DNA of 64,000 nucleotides from NCBI RefSeq assembly GCF_001660705.2, contig NZ_LYBV02000032.1, positions 107,050-171,049 on the forward strand, in the 5' to 3' direction. Within the stretch, counting starts at the first letter, position 1; each line of letters begins with the position of its first letter. The position numbers and the translations under genes were made by a program. The notes below the pieces were generated by a model. That model saw only the letters and a program-made list of their open reading frames with translations. It was not told the DNA's origin and ran no database searches. This DNA is from Saccharicrinis aurantiacus (lineage in GTDB: Bacteria > Bacteroidota > Bacteroidia > Bacteroidales > Marinilabiliaceae). Of the stretch, positions 51,244 to 60,200 are shown piece after piece.

Positions 51244-53643
51244 TTACAGCGTGCCTACTAGGCTAATTATTACATTACATCCGGGAGAACTTATGGGGGA
51301 AGCAAAACTTTTATAATGTTTATCTAAAATATTCTCAACCGAGGCCTGAATATAAATTTGATCTATTATTGGGTATTGGAAAGCAATATTTAAAGTTTGC
51401 CACGATGGAAAACCAATATCTGCGGCAGCATCATCATTATCTTCACCATATGGTGACATATCCTCAAGTTTCTTTGTGGCTTGATAATTTATATAAAGCT
51501 CTGAAACCAACTTTTTATACTTATACTCTGCCCCAATCCTTCCGAACATTGGTGGTATATGCCCCATTGGCTCATCTGTTGATAAACTCCTGCCTACAGT
51601 ATAATTATAAGTACCACTAATTTTAGTATTAAAAAGTGGTTGCACCTGAAAAGCGGCACTAAGTCCTTTTATTAAAGCCTTGTCAACATTGTCGTTTGTT
51701 ACCATTCGGTACCAGTCACCATCGTATAAAATAGAATCTTTCCCATTAATAGTAAGATTGGTGCGTAATATGGCATCGCGCAAAATCGTATGAAAGTAAG
51801 TTACATTAACAGAAGCAATATCATTACCAAATACCTTTGTTGCTGAAAGTTCAAAATTAACGGCCTTCTCGGGATCAATTGCAGTATTAGGCAAGGATAT
51901 CTCAGAATTCTTAGCCCTAATTTTACCATAATCATCAACATTTGGAACCCTAAAGCCTGTGGTTACATTTCCGTTAAATCGCCATCCCAAACCTGGTTTA
52001 AGAACCAAGCCTATACTAGCTGAGGGTGCACCATTGGATGTTTTAAACTCATTTACTGGTGGTGTAAAAAAATCATTTGCATTAAATACGGAATTATAGA
52101 AATAATACCCATATCTGAATCCAGCGTTTAAAGATAATAGATCATTCAGTTGACTATTATAATTTGTATATACTGATATTGAAGACGTATGAGAACCTCC
52201 ATTAGGGTAACGCGTAGGAGCTATCCCGCTAAAATTTCCATCAATTGTATAATCTGCTTTTGAATTAACATTATTATAGGTGTACTCTAAACCATAATTT
52301 AATTTAGTAGTGAGGGTAAAGTCTTTCTCAAAATCAATATTTAAACTTAATACATCAACTGTCTCAAGCTGGTTTAATTGTTCTAAGTCGTTGAATTTAC
52401 GACTATGACGATCCTCTTTTATATTTTGATAAGCTGCAATTGTGTTAACCGAATTAAACAAAACACATTCTTTGCTATACTTACTATTGATAGCTGCTAA
52501 TAAACGTTTTTGAGGTCCGTAATAAAAATCGGCATACTTCAATGTATTGTCGTCATTATAACGTATTAACTGATCGAAACGATTTATATTAGATGAGTTG
52601 GAGTACTGAAAATTTAGTCCGAGCTCATGATGAATAGATGCCTTATACCGTACCTTTTGCATGATATCGTATTGTGTATATCCTGTTCTTCGTTGCACAT
52701 TTGGATCGCTATTGGGTAGCATAATGTCCTTTCCATTTTCAACATCTGCATAATGGTATACTTTTCCCCAGTCAGAAGGCGTTATATCAGAAGACCTGTT
52801 CTCTCCCATCTTAATATCTCCAAAATTACTATAGGAGATACTTGTTAATGATGCCCATTTTTTACCACCTACACTATAGTTAAAATTTGAGCGCATAGAG
52901 TTACTTGCACTCATGCCCTGTATACTAAATTGGGCTTCAGAATTTAGCTTATCATCAATTGAGAAACGAGGATTCTTTGAAATGTAATGAATTACTCCAC
53001 CTAGAGCATCACTTCCGTACATAACCGATGACGGCCCAAAAATGACCTCAGTACTTTGTAAAATGTTAGGATCAATGGTAATACTATTCTGCAAATGGCC
53101 ACTTCTATAAATGGCATTATTCATACGTATACCGTCAACCACAAGTAATATTCTATTAGCTTCAAAACCTCTAATAATAGGGCTTCCACCACCACTTTGA
53201 GTTTTCTGAACAGCAATATGACCAGTCTTTACAAGGATATCGGCAGCAGTAGGTGCATTTTTATATTCTATACTACCGGTATGCAAGCTTTTAAGATAAT
53301 ATGGTATTGTTTCTGTTGTGTTTTGACCACGGGTAGCAGAAATAACCAGCTCATCCATAACAATAACCTTTTCTTCTAGTATTACTGTAGAGCCTATTTC
53401 TGATAATGAAGAATATTCCTTGATATGATAACTTGGATGCTGAAAGAAAATAGCTTCATTAAGTGAGAAGGATGACAGGTTACAGATCCCTTCTTCGTTA
53501 CCTAATACGTGAATATTTTTGGATTGATTATAAACGACAACGTAAGGAATTACCTGCTCTTCACTATTTGTGATGCGCACCTGTTGTGACAATAAATTAG
53601 AATATGAGGCAACCATAAGTAATATTAATATCGTTACTCTCAT
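51244..53643 (-). CDS. TonB-dependent outer membrane receptor
   Basis: 799 residues. Signal peptide (ILILLMVASYSNLLSQ), then a short carboxypeptidase-regulatory-like domain (about 20-95), a plug (about 100-220) starting MDELVISATRGQNTTE with GGSPIIRGFEANRILLVVDG, and a 22-strand-type barrel ending VIISLVGTL. The plug sequence resembles heme/hemoglobin-type receptors, so heme or another iron source is a reasonable guess. No SusD partner or heme-handling genes are adjacent. It lies 9 bp after dxs on the same strand. Confidence 0.9.
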   Translation of the reverse strand: MRVTILILLMVASYSNLLSQQVRITNSEEQVIPYVVVYNQSKNIHVLGNEEGICNLSSFSLNEAIFFQHPSYHIKEYSSLSEIGSTVILEEKVIVMDELVISATRGQNTTETIPYYLKSLHTGSIEYKNAPTAADILVKTGHIAVQKTQSGGGSPIIRGFEANRILLVVDGIRMNNAIYRSGHLQNSITIDPNILQSTEVIFGPSSVMYGSDALGGVIHYISKNPRFSIDDKLNSEAQFSIQGMSASNSMRSNFNYSVGGKKWASLTSISYSNFGDIKMGENRSSDITPSDWGKVYHYADVENGKDIMLPNSDPNVQRRTGYTQYDIMQKVRYKASIHHELGLNFQYSNSSNINRFDQLIRYNDDNTLKYADFYYGPQKRLLAAINSKYSKECVLFNSVNTIAAYQNIKEDRHSRKFNDLEQLNQLETVDVLSLNIDFEKDFTLTTKLNYGLEYTYNNVNSKADYTIDGNFSGIAPTRYPNGGSHTSSISVYTNYNSQLNDLLSLNAGFRYGYYFYNSVFNANDFFTPPVNEFKTSNGAPSASIGLVLKPGLGWRFNGNVTTGFRVPNVDDYGKIRAKNSEISLPNTAIDPEKAVNFELSATKVFGNDIASVNVTYFHTILRDAILRTNLTINGKDSILYDGDWYRMVTNDNVDKALIKGLSAAFQVQPLFNTKISGTYNYTVGRSLSTDEPMGHIPPMFGRIGAEYKYKKLVSELYINYQATKKLEDMSPYGEDNDDAAADIGFPSWQTLNIAFQYPIIDQIYIQASVENILDKHYKSFASPISSPGCNVIISLVGTL

Positions 53644-53652
53644 ATAATAATA

Positions 53653-55551
53653 TTATTGAAGCATCTCTAATGCATTTTTAAGCATAGTTTTTTTATCAAG
53701 GCCACATTCTGCATATAGCTCAGTTTGAGTACCATGATCTACAAACAAATCTGGAATACCCATTTTTTTAACTGTAGCATGATATCCATTTTCAACCATA
53801 AATTCAATTACTGCAGTTCCTACTCCTCCAATTACAGAATTATCCTCAACAGTAATTACTTTTGTATGGGTGCGGAATAAGCTATGAAGAAGCTCCTCAT
53901 CTAAAGGCTTAACAAATCGCAAATCATATAAAGCGGCAGAATAACCTTCATGCTCCAATTTTTCACAAACCTGAAATGCCTTGTTAGTAATTGGACCTAA
54001 TGTTACAAAAGCAATATCACTACCTTCCTTTAGAACCTCGCCCCTGCCAATTTCAATTTCTTGCATAGGAGTCTTCCAATCAATTGTAATACCTAGGCCC
54101 CTAGGATATCTAATAACAAATGGTCCTTTATTTGGGAGCTGAGCTGTATACATTAAGTTTCGCAACTCTGATTCATTACGAGGTGAGCTTATTGTCATAT
54201 TCGGTATAGGCCTAAAGAAACTAAGATCATATACTCCATGATGCGTAGCCCCATCAGCACCCACTAAACCTCCTCTATCTAAACAAAATACCACATTCAA
54301 ATTCTGTATGGCAACATCATGAATTACCTGATCATAGGCACGCTGCATAAATGTTGAATAGATATTACAAAAAGGCATTAAACCAGATATAGCCATTCCT
54401 GCTGAAAAAGTAACCGCATGTTGCTCAGCTATACCAACGTCAAAAGCCCTATCAGGCATTTCATCCATCATTATATTTAAAGAACAACCAGATGGCATTG
54501 CAGGTGTAACACCAACAATTTTTTCGTTCTTCTTAGCCAACTCTACAATGGTCTGGCCAAATACTTCTTGATATTTTGGTGGTCGTGGCTTAGTTGATTC
54601 TGGTTCAGTCTTCTTTCCTGTGGTTTTATCAAACTTAGCGCCTGTAGCATGCCAAGCTGTTTGATTTTCTTCAGCTAATTTAAAACCCTTCCCTTTTTTG
54701 GTTATACAATGAAGAACCTTTGGTCCGGGAATATCTTTTAAATCTTTCAGTACTTTAACAAGGTGGTTAATATCATGGCCATCCACGGGTCCGAAATAAC
54801 GAATATTTAAACCTTCGAATATATTAGATTGCTTTGTTAATAGGGATTTGATACTGTTGTTGATGGCAACAATTTTATCTTGCGCATTGGGCCCTGTTAG
54901 CTTTTCAATGCCCTTCATCATCTCTTTCCTAATTTTATTATAGGTATGAGAAGTACTGATATCAACAAGGTAATCACTTAAACCTCCAACCGCAGGATCG
55001 ATGGCCATATTATTATCATTAAGCACAATCAGCATATTTGCTTTGGTTGTACTCAAATTATTTAAGCCCTCAAAGGCCTGACCACCGGTCATGCTGCCAT
55101 CTCCAATAACAGCTATCGACTGCTGTTTTGTTTTTCCCATTTGCTGAGCGGCAATAGCCATACCCAAGGCTGCTGATATTGATGTAGATGAATGACCAAC
55201 CCCGAAAGCATCAAATTCACTTTCGTTAATATTCGGGAATCCACTTAACCCCTTATACTTTCTATTGGTATGGAATTGATCTTTACGTCCGGTAAGAATT
55301 TTATGTCCGTAGGCCTGATGCCCCACATCCCATATAATCTTATCTTCTGGTGTATTAAATACATATTGCAAGGCTACTGTTAATTCAACAACACCAAGGC
55401 TAGCACCAAAATGACCTGGATTACAAGAAACCGCATCAATTATGAAATCTCGCAATTCATCACACACCTGAGCTAAGTCTTGTTCATCGACTTTCTTCAA
55501 ATCCTCAGGGCTATCAATCAATGGAAGTAATTTATTCACCTTATCGTTCAT
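53653..55551 (-). CDS. dxs: 1-deoxy-D-xylulose-5-phosphate synthase
   Basis: About 632 residues, the normal length. The thiamine-diphosphate enzyme joins pyruvate and glyceraldehyde 3-phosphate, the first step of the MEP isoprenoid pathway. Motifs include DVGHQAYGHKILTGR, the GDGSMTGGQAFEGLNN ThDP signature, NDNNMAIDP and VGIAEQHAVTFSAGMA. An ATG at 55605 would add 18 residues, but the ATG at 55551 is preferred: homologues begin there, an AGAGG precedes it, and a -7 box TATATTTG (55592-55585, minus strand) lies inside the extra segment. Confidence 0.95.
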   Translation of the reverse strand: MNDKVNKLLPLIDSPEDLKKVDEQDLAQVCDELRDFIIDAVSCNPGHFGASLGVVELTVALQYVFNTPEDKIIWDVGHQAYGHKILTGRKDQFHTNRKYKGLSGFPNINESEFDAFGVGHSSTSISAALGMAIAAQQMGKTKQQSIAVIGDGSMTGGQAFEGLNNLSTTKANMLIVLNDNNMAIDPAVGGLSDYLVDISTSHTYNKIRKEMMKGIEKLTGPNAQDKIVAINNSIKSLLTKQSNIFEGLNIRYFGPVDGHDINHLVKVLKDLKDIPGPKVLHCITKKGKGFKLAEENQTAWHATGAKFDKTTGKKTEPESTKPRPPKYQEVFGQTIVELAKKNEKIVGVTPAMPSGCSLNIMMDEMPDRAFDVGIAEQHAVTFSAGMAISGLMPFCNIYSTFMQRAYDQVIHDVAIQNLNVVFCLDRGGLVGADGATHHGVYDLSFFRPIPNMTISSPRNESELRNLMYTAQLPNKGPFVIRYPRGLGITIDWKTPMQEIEIGRGEVLKEGSDIAFVTLGPITNKAFQVCEKLEHEGYSAALYDLRFVKPLDEELLHSLFRTHTKVITVEDNSVIGGVGTAVIEFMVENGYHATVKKMGIPDLFVDHGTQTELYAECGLDKKTMLKNALEMLQ

Positions 55552-55989
55552 TCCTCTTAATGCGGTATATTTTTTTACAGAGTGCAAATATAATGAATTA
55601 CCCATAAGGTTTAATGCGAATACAAAATTACATTGAGGTTAAACTTATAATTATATCTATTTGTATTTTCGGTTTAGTAAAACAAGATTTCTATGGCTAT
55701 GACAATACTTCATCTATTTAACTTGAAAGAAGAAAAATAGATTGATAAGAAACCGTTATAACATTAATTCCTGTTTTCACGGATTGTAATACATCCATAT
55801 TAAAAAGCGTAGACATTTAATAATGAACTCGAAGGAATATTTACCAATATTTATTTCAAGGTAATTATTTAATTATCATATTTGGATTCTGTTTTTAGAG
55901 AGAGAAACAAAAACGAACACACATGTAATTTCAGTTTGATACAATGACTTGTATTATCCTACGGTTACACCTAATAATTCTTATTAATT
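55552..55989. other. 438-bp intergenic region between divergent dxs and ompA-like genes
   Basis: No gene is seen. The dxs -7 box TATATTTG lies at 55592-55585 on the minus strand. The rest is AT-rich; no clear promoter box for the OmpA-family gene and no strong hairpin were found. Confidence 0.45.
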
Positions 55990-56997
55990 ATGAATAAACT
56001 AATTATTTATGCTGGACTTATACTAGCCCTATTTTCAGCATGCGTGCCATTGAAGCAATTTCAGGATGTTAAATCACAAGGGGAAGAAGATGCCATTGCA
56101 GCAAAGCAATTAAAAAATGAAAACGAAGATTTAATTGTTGATAATAACGAGTTAAAAGCGGAAGCCGAACGTTTAAAAAAAGATGTGGAACTTTTAACGC
56201 AAGACACCATGCGATTGGCCAAAAGTAATTGGACACTAAAAAAAAGAAACAAAGAGCTGGCTAATGAATATGCTGAATTATTAAAACGATTTGGAGGGAA
56301 TACAACAACACAATCGAGTGAACTATTAGCCCATGTTCAGAATTTACATGAACAATTACAAAAACGTGAAGATGAACTATTGAGAGCTGAACGAGAATTG
56401 GCGTCAAAGCAGCAAGATTTAATATTTGCTACAGAGCAATTAGCTAATGCCGAAAAAGAATTAGAAGCCCGAAACAAAAGATTAGTTGAATTAGAGGCAA
56501 TCCTAAACGAAAAAGATTCTGCCATGAATGCTTTACGTAATTCAATCGCAAGTGCCTTAACCGACTTTGGAGACGATGAACTCTCGGTATATACCAAAGA
56601 TGGTAAAGTATACGTATCGATGGAAGAAAAACTATTATTCCAATCAGGAAGCTACTCTGTGAGTTCTGCAGGTAAAAGTGCCATTCAAAAAATTGGGAAG
56701 GTTCTCGAAAATAAAACTGATATTTACATCATGGTTGAAGGTCATACTGATAATGTTCCTTATAAAAGTACAGTACTTTTAGATAACTGGGATTTAAGTG
56801 TAAAGAGAGCAACTTCCGTTTCTCGCATTATCATTAATAATTCATCCGTTAGTCCTAACAGAATAACAGCAGCAGGTAGAGGTGAATTTGTGCCTATTGA
56901 CACAGACAACACGCCGGAAGCTAGAAGAAGGAATAGACGAACTGAAATAATTTTAGCGCCAAACTTTGATAAAATTTTCAACATACTCAACAACTAA
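55990..56997 (+). CDS. OmpA-family lipoprotein with coiled coil
   Basis: 335 residues. A lipoprotein signal (IYAGLILALFSAC, lipid-linked Cys18), a long coiled coil (about 35-185, heptad-rich, e.g. LLRAERELASKQQDLIFATE), then an OmpA-C domain (about 215-320) with VEGHTDNVPYKS and the peptidoglycan-binding ...GEFVPIDTDNTPEARRRNRR (in parts). It probably ties the outer membrane to peptidoglycan. The next gene overlaps its 3' end by 32 bp. Confidence 0.9.
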   Translation: MNKLIIYAGLILALFSACVPLKQFQDVKSQGEEDAIAAKQLKNENEDLIVDNNELKAEAERLKKDVELLTQDTMRLAKSNWTLKKRNKELANEYAELLKRFGGNTTTQSSELLAHVQNLHEQLQKREDELLRAERELASKQQDLIFATEQLANAEKELEARNKRLVELEAILNEKDSAMNALRNSIASALTDFGDDELSVYTKDGKVYVSMEEKLLFQSGSYSVSSAGKSAIQKIGKVLENKTDIYIMVEGHTDNVPYKSTVLLDNWDLSVKRATSVSRIIINNSSVSPNRITAAGRGEFVPIDTDNTPEARRRNRRTEIILAPNFDKIFNILNN

Positions 56998-58018
56998 AAA
57001 GCAGCTTATAGCAAACTTTGCTATACTTGCTTCTTATGTAAGAACTATTTCGAGTGCAAGATTCATCAATATTTTGCACTTGAAATTCTCCTACCTACTC
57101 AGTACTATATTTAAAACACCACTCCTTCGTACTAAAGCAATGGCTATTAGTATTGAACCCATAAGTATTTGTAACCTAAAATGCCCCGAATGCCCCACTG
57201 GTTTAGGTATTTTAAAGCGCCCCAAAGGCACCATTAGTACCCCTCAATTTTCTGAATTATTAAAGCATATCAATAAAGAGGTATGGCATTTAAACCTCTA
57301 TTTTCAGGGAGAACCATATATGCATCCTAATTTTTTCAAACTGGTTACCTTAGCTAAAAAAGCCAACTTGGTGGTTTCAACCTCAACCAATGGTCAGTAT
57401 TTAGATACAGAACGCGCCAACAAAACCATTGCTAGCGGACTTGACTCTTTAATAATCTCGTTTGATGGGGCTACTCAAGAAGTATATTCAAAATACAGAA
57501 TTAATGGTCAGCTGAATAAAGTTATTGAAGGTACTAAAGCGCTTGTAAAGGCAAAACAAGAACAAAAGAGTAACTACCCCATATTAACTGCACAATTCTT
57601 GGTATTCAAGTACAATGAGCACCAGATAAACGACTTTATAAAACTAGCTAACGATTTAGGTATAGACAAAATAGATTTAAAATCGGCCCAAGTTTACGAT
57701 TCTCCTAATGCAGAAAACAGACTTACCACCTTAAATAAATATTCAAGGTATGAACTTGATGAGAAAGAGAGCCTGAAAATAAAGGGATCTTACAAAAACA
57801 AATGTTGGAAAGCTTGGTCCTCATCAGTAATCACATGGGATGGGAATGTAATTCCTTGTTGTTTTGATAAGGATGCTGACTACAATTTTGGAAATGTATA
57901 TCAATCCAATTTATCTGAAATAAATAATAGCAAGGCTTCTCAACAATTCAAAAAGCAATTACTAACTGCGCAATCACAAATTGACATCTGCCAAAATTGT
58001 CCTTTAGCTAAAAAATAA
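56966..58018 (+). CDS. radical SAM/SPASM domain protein
   Basis: Up to 350 residues. The radical SAM cysteines lie in ISICNLKCPECPTG (CxxxCxxC, about residue 72), the SAM-binding region in LYFQGEPYMHPNFF, and a C-terminal SPASM domain with CWKAW, VIPCCFDKD and DICQNCP for auxiliary Fe-S. Members of this type in Bacteroidota have a basic N-terminal stretch of about 60 residues, which supports a start near the TTG at 56966, overlapping the OmpA gene by 32 bp; no ATG is available in that part. SPASM enzymes often modify peptides, but no precursor peptide gene was seen nearby. Confidence 0.85.
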   Translation: MIKFSTYSTTKKQLIANFAILASYVRTISSARFINILHLKFSYLLSTIFKTPLLRTKAMAISIEPISICNLKCPECPTGLGILKRPKGTISTPQFSELLKHINKEVWHLNLYFQGEPYMHPNFFKLVTLAKKANLVVSTSTNGQYLDTERANKTIASGLDSLIISFDGATQEVYSKYRINGQLNKVIEGTKALVKAKQEQKSNYPILTAQFLVFKYNEHQINDFIKLANDLGIDKIDLKSAQVYDSPNAENRLTTLNKYSRYELDEKESLKIKGSYKNKCWKAWSSSVITWDGNVIPCCFDKDADYNFGNVYQSNLSEINNSKASQQFKKQLLTAQSQIDICQNCPLAKK

Positions 58019-58026
58019 GGCAAAAA

Positions 58027-58055
58027 AAAGAGCTACTCATTACGAATAGCTCTTT
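58027..58055. terminator. bidirectional terminator between radical SAM gene and murA
   Basis: AAAGAGCTA (58027-58035) pairs with TAGCTCTTT (58047-58055), preceded by an A-run that acts as a T-run for the minus strand. It lies between convergent stops. Confidence 0.8.
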
Positions 58056-58077
58056 CTAAATATTTTTCTTTTATCGT

Positions 58078-59391
58078 TTACTGCGCTTGAACCCTTTTTA
58101 TTTTGGCTCCTAATTTCTGTAAACGAACATCTATATTCTGATATCCTCTATCAATTTGATTGATGTTTTGAATTGTACTTTTCCCATTTGCGGATAGTGC
58201 TGCAATTAACAAAGCAACCCCTGCTCTAATATCCGGAGAAGTTAACGTTGTTCCTCTTAAAGCGGTTTCTTTATTTAAACCAATTACAGTGGCTCTATGC
58301 GGATCACACAAAATGATACGAGCACCCATGTCAATCAATTTATCTACGAAGAAAAGACGACTCTCAAACATTTTTTGGTGTATTAAAACACTTCCTTTGG
58401 CTTGAGTGGCAATTACTAAGAATATACTTAATAAATCGGGTGTTAAACCAGGCCAAGGAGCATCAGCTATCGTCATAATAGAACCATCAATAAAGGTCTC
58501 TATTTCGTAAGTATCTTGCTCTGGGATATAAATATCATCACCTCGGCGTTCTAACTTAATTCCCATTCTTTTGAATGCCTCAGGAATAATCCCTAGCTCA
58601 TCGTAAGCACAATCTTTAATGGTAATCTCAGAACCTGTCATGGCAGCCATTCCTATGAAACTACCAATTTCAATCATATCAGGTAAAATACGATGCTCAC
58701 AAGAACCCAATGATTCTACTCCATCAATATACAGTAGATTTGATCCGATACCCGTAATTTTTGCACCCATACTAACTAGCATCTTACAAAGCTGTTGTAA
58801 ATACGGCTCGCATGCTGCATTATAAATGGTGGTTTTACCTTTAGCTAAAACAGCAGCCATAACCACGTTTGCGGTTCCGGTTACCGACGCTTCATCTAAA
58901 AGCATATAGGTTCCTTTCAGCTCTTTGGCTTCTAGGCTATAGAAAATTTCGTTTGGATTGTAATGAAAGCTTGCACCTAATTTCTCAAATCCAATGAAGT
59001 GGGTGTCTAATCTACGACGACCAATTTTATCGCCCCCTGGCTTTGGAAAATAAGCTTTACCATAACGTGCCAATAAAGGCCCCATTATCATAATTGATCC
59101 TCGCAATGAAGATGCTTTTTTACGGAATTCTATGGTTTGTAAATAGTCTAAATCAATCTTATCTGCTTTAAAAGAGCAAACATCTCTACTAATTCTATTG
59201 ATTTTCACACCAATATCTTCCAGTAAATCTATAAGATTGTTGATATCAACTATATCTGGGATATTTGAAATTGTAATTTCTTCTGGAGAAAGTACGGTTG
59301 CACAAATAACCTGTAAGGCTTCATTTTTAGCCCCTTGTGGAGTAATATCGCCCTTAAGCTTATGTCCTCCTTCAATTTCGAAACAATGCAT
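58078..59391 (-). CDS. murA: UDP-N-acetylglucosamine 1-carboxyvinyltransferase
   Basis: 437 residues. It transfers enolpyruvate from PEP to UDP-GlcNAc, the first committed step of peptidoglycan synthesis. Lys22-Asn23 in PQGAKNEAL, the Asp in WPGLTPDLLS and the Arg in SPDIRAGVAL are all in place. The residue equivalent to E. coli Cys115 is Asp121 (PKPGGDKIGRRRLDTHF), the change that makes Mycobacterium and Chlamydia MurA insensitive to fosfomycin. It is 30 bp downstream of the DUF4290 gene in a uvrD-DUF4290-murA transcript. Confidence 0.96.
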   Translation of the reverse strand: MHCFEIEGGHKLKGDITPQGAKNEALQVICATVLSPEEITISNIPDIVDINNLIDLLEDIGVKINRISRDVCSFKADKIDLDYLQTIEFRKKASSLRGSIMIMGPLLARYGKAYFPKPGGDKIGRRRLDTHFIGFEKLGASFHYNPNEIFYSLEAKELKGTYMLLDEASVTGTANVVMAAVLAKGKTTIYNAACEPYLQQLCKMLVSMGAKITGIGSNLLYIDGVESLGSCEHRILPDMIEIGSFIGMAAMTGSEITIKDCAYDELGIIPEAFKRMGIKLERRGDDIYIPEQDTYEIETFIDGSIMTIADAPWPGLTPDLLSIFLVIATQAKGSVLIHQKMFESRLFFVDKLIDMGARIILCDPHRATVIGLNKETALRGTTLTSPDIRAGVALLIAALSANGKSTIQNINQIDRGYQNIDVRLQKLGAKIKRVQAQ

Positions 59392-59421
59392 TTATGGTGG
59401 GTAATTTAAATAATGAGCCGT

Positions 59422-60102
59422 CTACTTTTTACGGTTGTCGTTACCTTTAAACGGACGCTTATTATTATTGTTGTTGTTGTTGCGATTATTGTTATTACGT
59501 TGACCGTGACTTTGGTGTGGACCTTTATTAGTACGGTTACTATTTGATCTATTGGTATGTTCGCGTTGCTCAGGAATTTTTAAATCAGGACTGATTTCTA
59601 ACTTACCTCCTGATAGCTTGCGCATATCTTCAAAAACACGTGCATCGCCCGGAAAATCTTTATTCCACAACAGAAGTGATTTCTTCATGTTATTGGCAAT
59701 GAGCAAAATTAAATGCTGCTTATGCTCGCCATCTTCCATTTGAACTGCCTTATCAATCATTTGCTCTATAGTTCTACCATAGTGCTTATAACGGATGCGT
59801 TGCGTATTATATGGCATTTTTTTCGGACGCTCATTTAATGTTTCAACAGCTGGTAATGGAAATGGTGTTTCAATATTTAATTTAAAATCAGACATGATGG
59901 CCAAATGATCCCAAAGCTTATGCTTAAAGTCATTCACATCACGTAAGTGTGGAAACATATTTCCCATGTTCCCTATTATAGAGTGAGCGCATTTTGTACG
60001 TTCCTCAACATCTTCAATGCTAACGCAGTGGTTAACCATTTTTTGAATATGACGACCATATTCAGGTAGAAGCAATTTCTTTCTGGTTGAATTATATTCC
60101 AT
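59422..60102 (-). CDS. DUF4290 domain-containing protein with Asn-rich tail
   Basis: 226 residues. The DUF4290 core (about 1-175) is helical and begins MEYNSTRKKLLLPEYGRHIQ, with SIIGNMGNMFPHLRDVNDF and RIRYKHYGRTIEQMID. The last 50 residues are low complexity: Asn, Arg, Gln and Gly with a run of Asn codons written AAT/AAC. DUF4290 is restricted to Bacteroidota, is usually next to murA as here, and has no known function. Confidence 0.88.
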   Translation of the reverse strand: MEYNSTRKKLLLPEYGRHIQKMVNHCVSIEDVEERTKCAHSIIGNMGNMFPHLRDVNDFKHKLWDHLAIMSDFKLNIETPFPLPAVETLNERPKKMPYNTQRIRYKHYGRTIEQMIDKAVQMEDGEHKQHLILLIANNMKKSLLLWNKDFPGDARVFEDMRKLSGGKLEISPDLKIPEQREHTNRSNSNRTNKGPHQSHGQRNNNNRNNNNNNNKRPFKGNDNRKK

Positions 60103-60200
60103 AAATCTAAAAATCGATTGACTTGGGGAGATATTTTATTAATCTCAATCTCTATTGTGAAGTATCTACGAGTTTTTATTGCAGTACTATACTTACAAAA

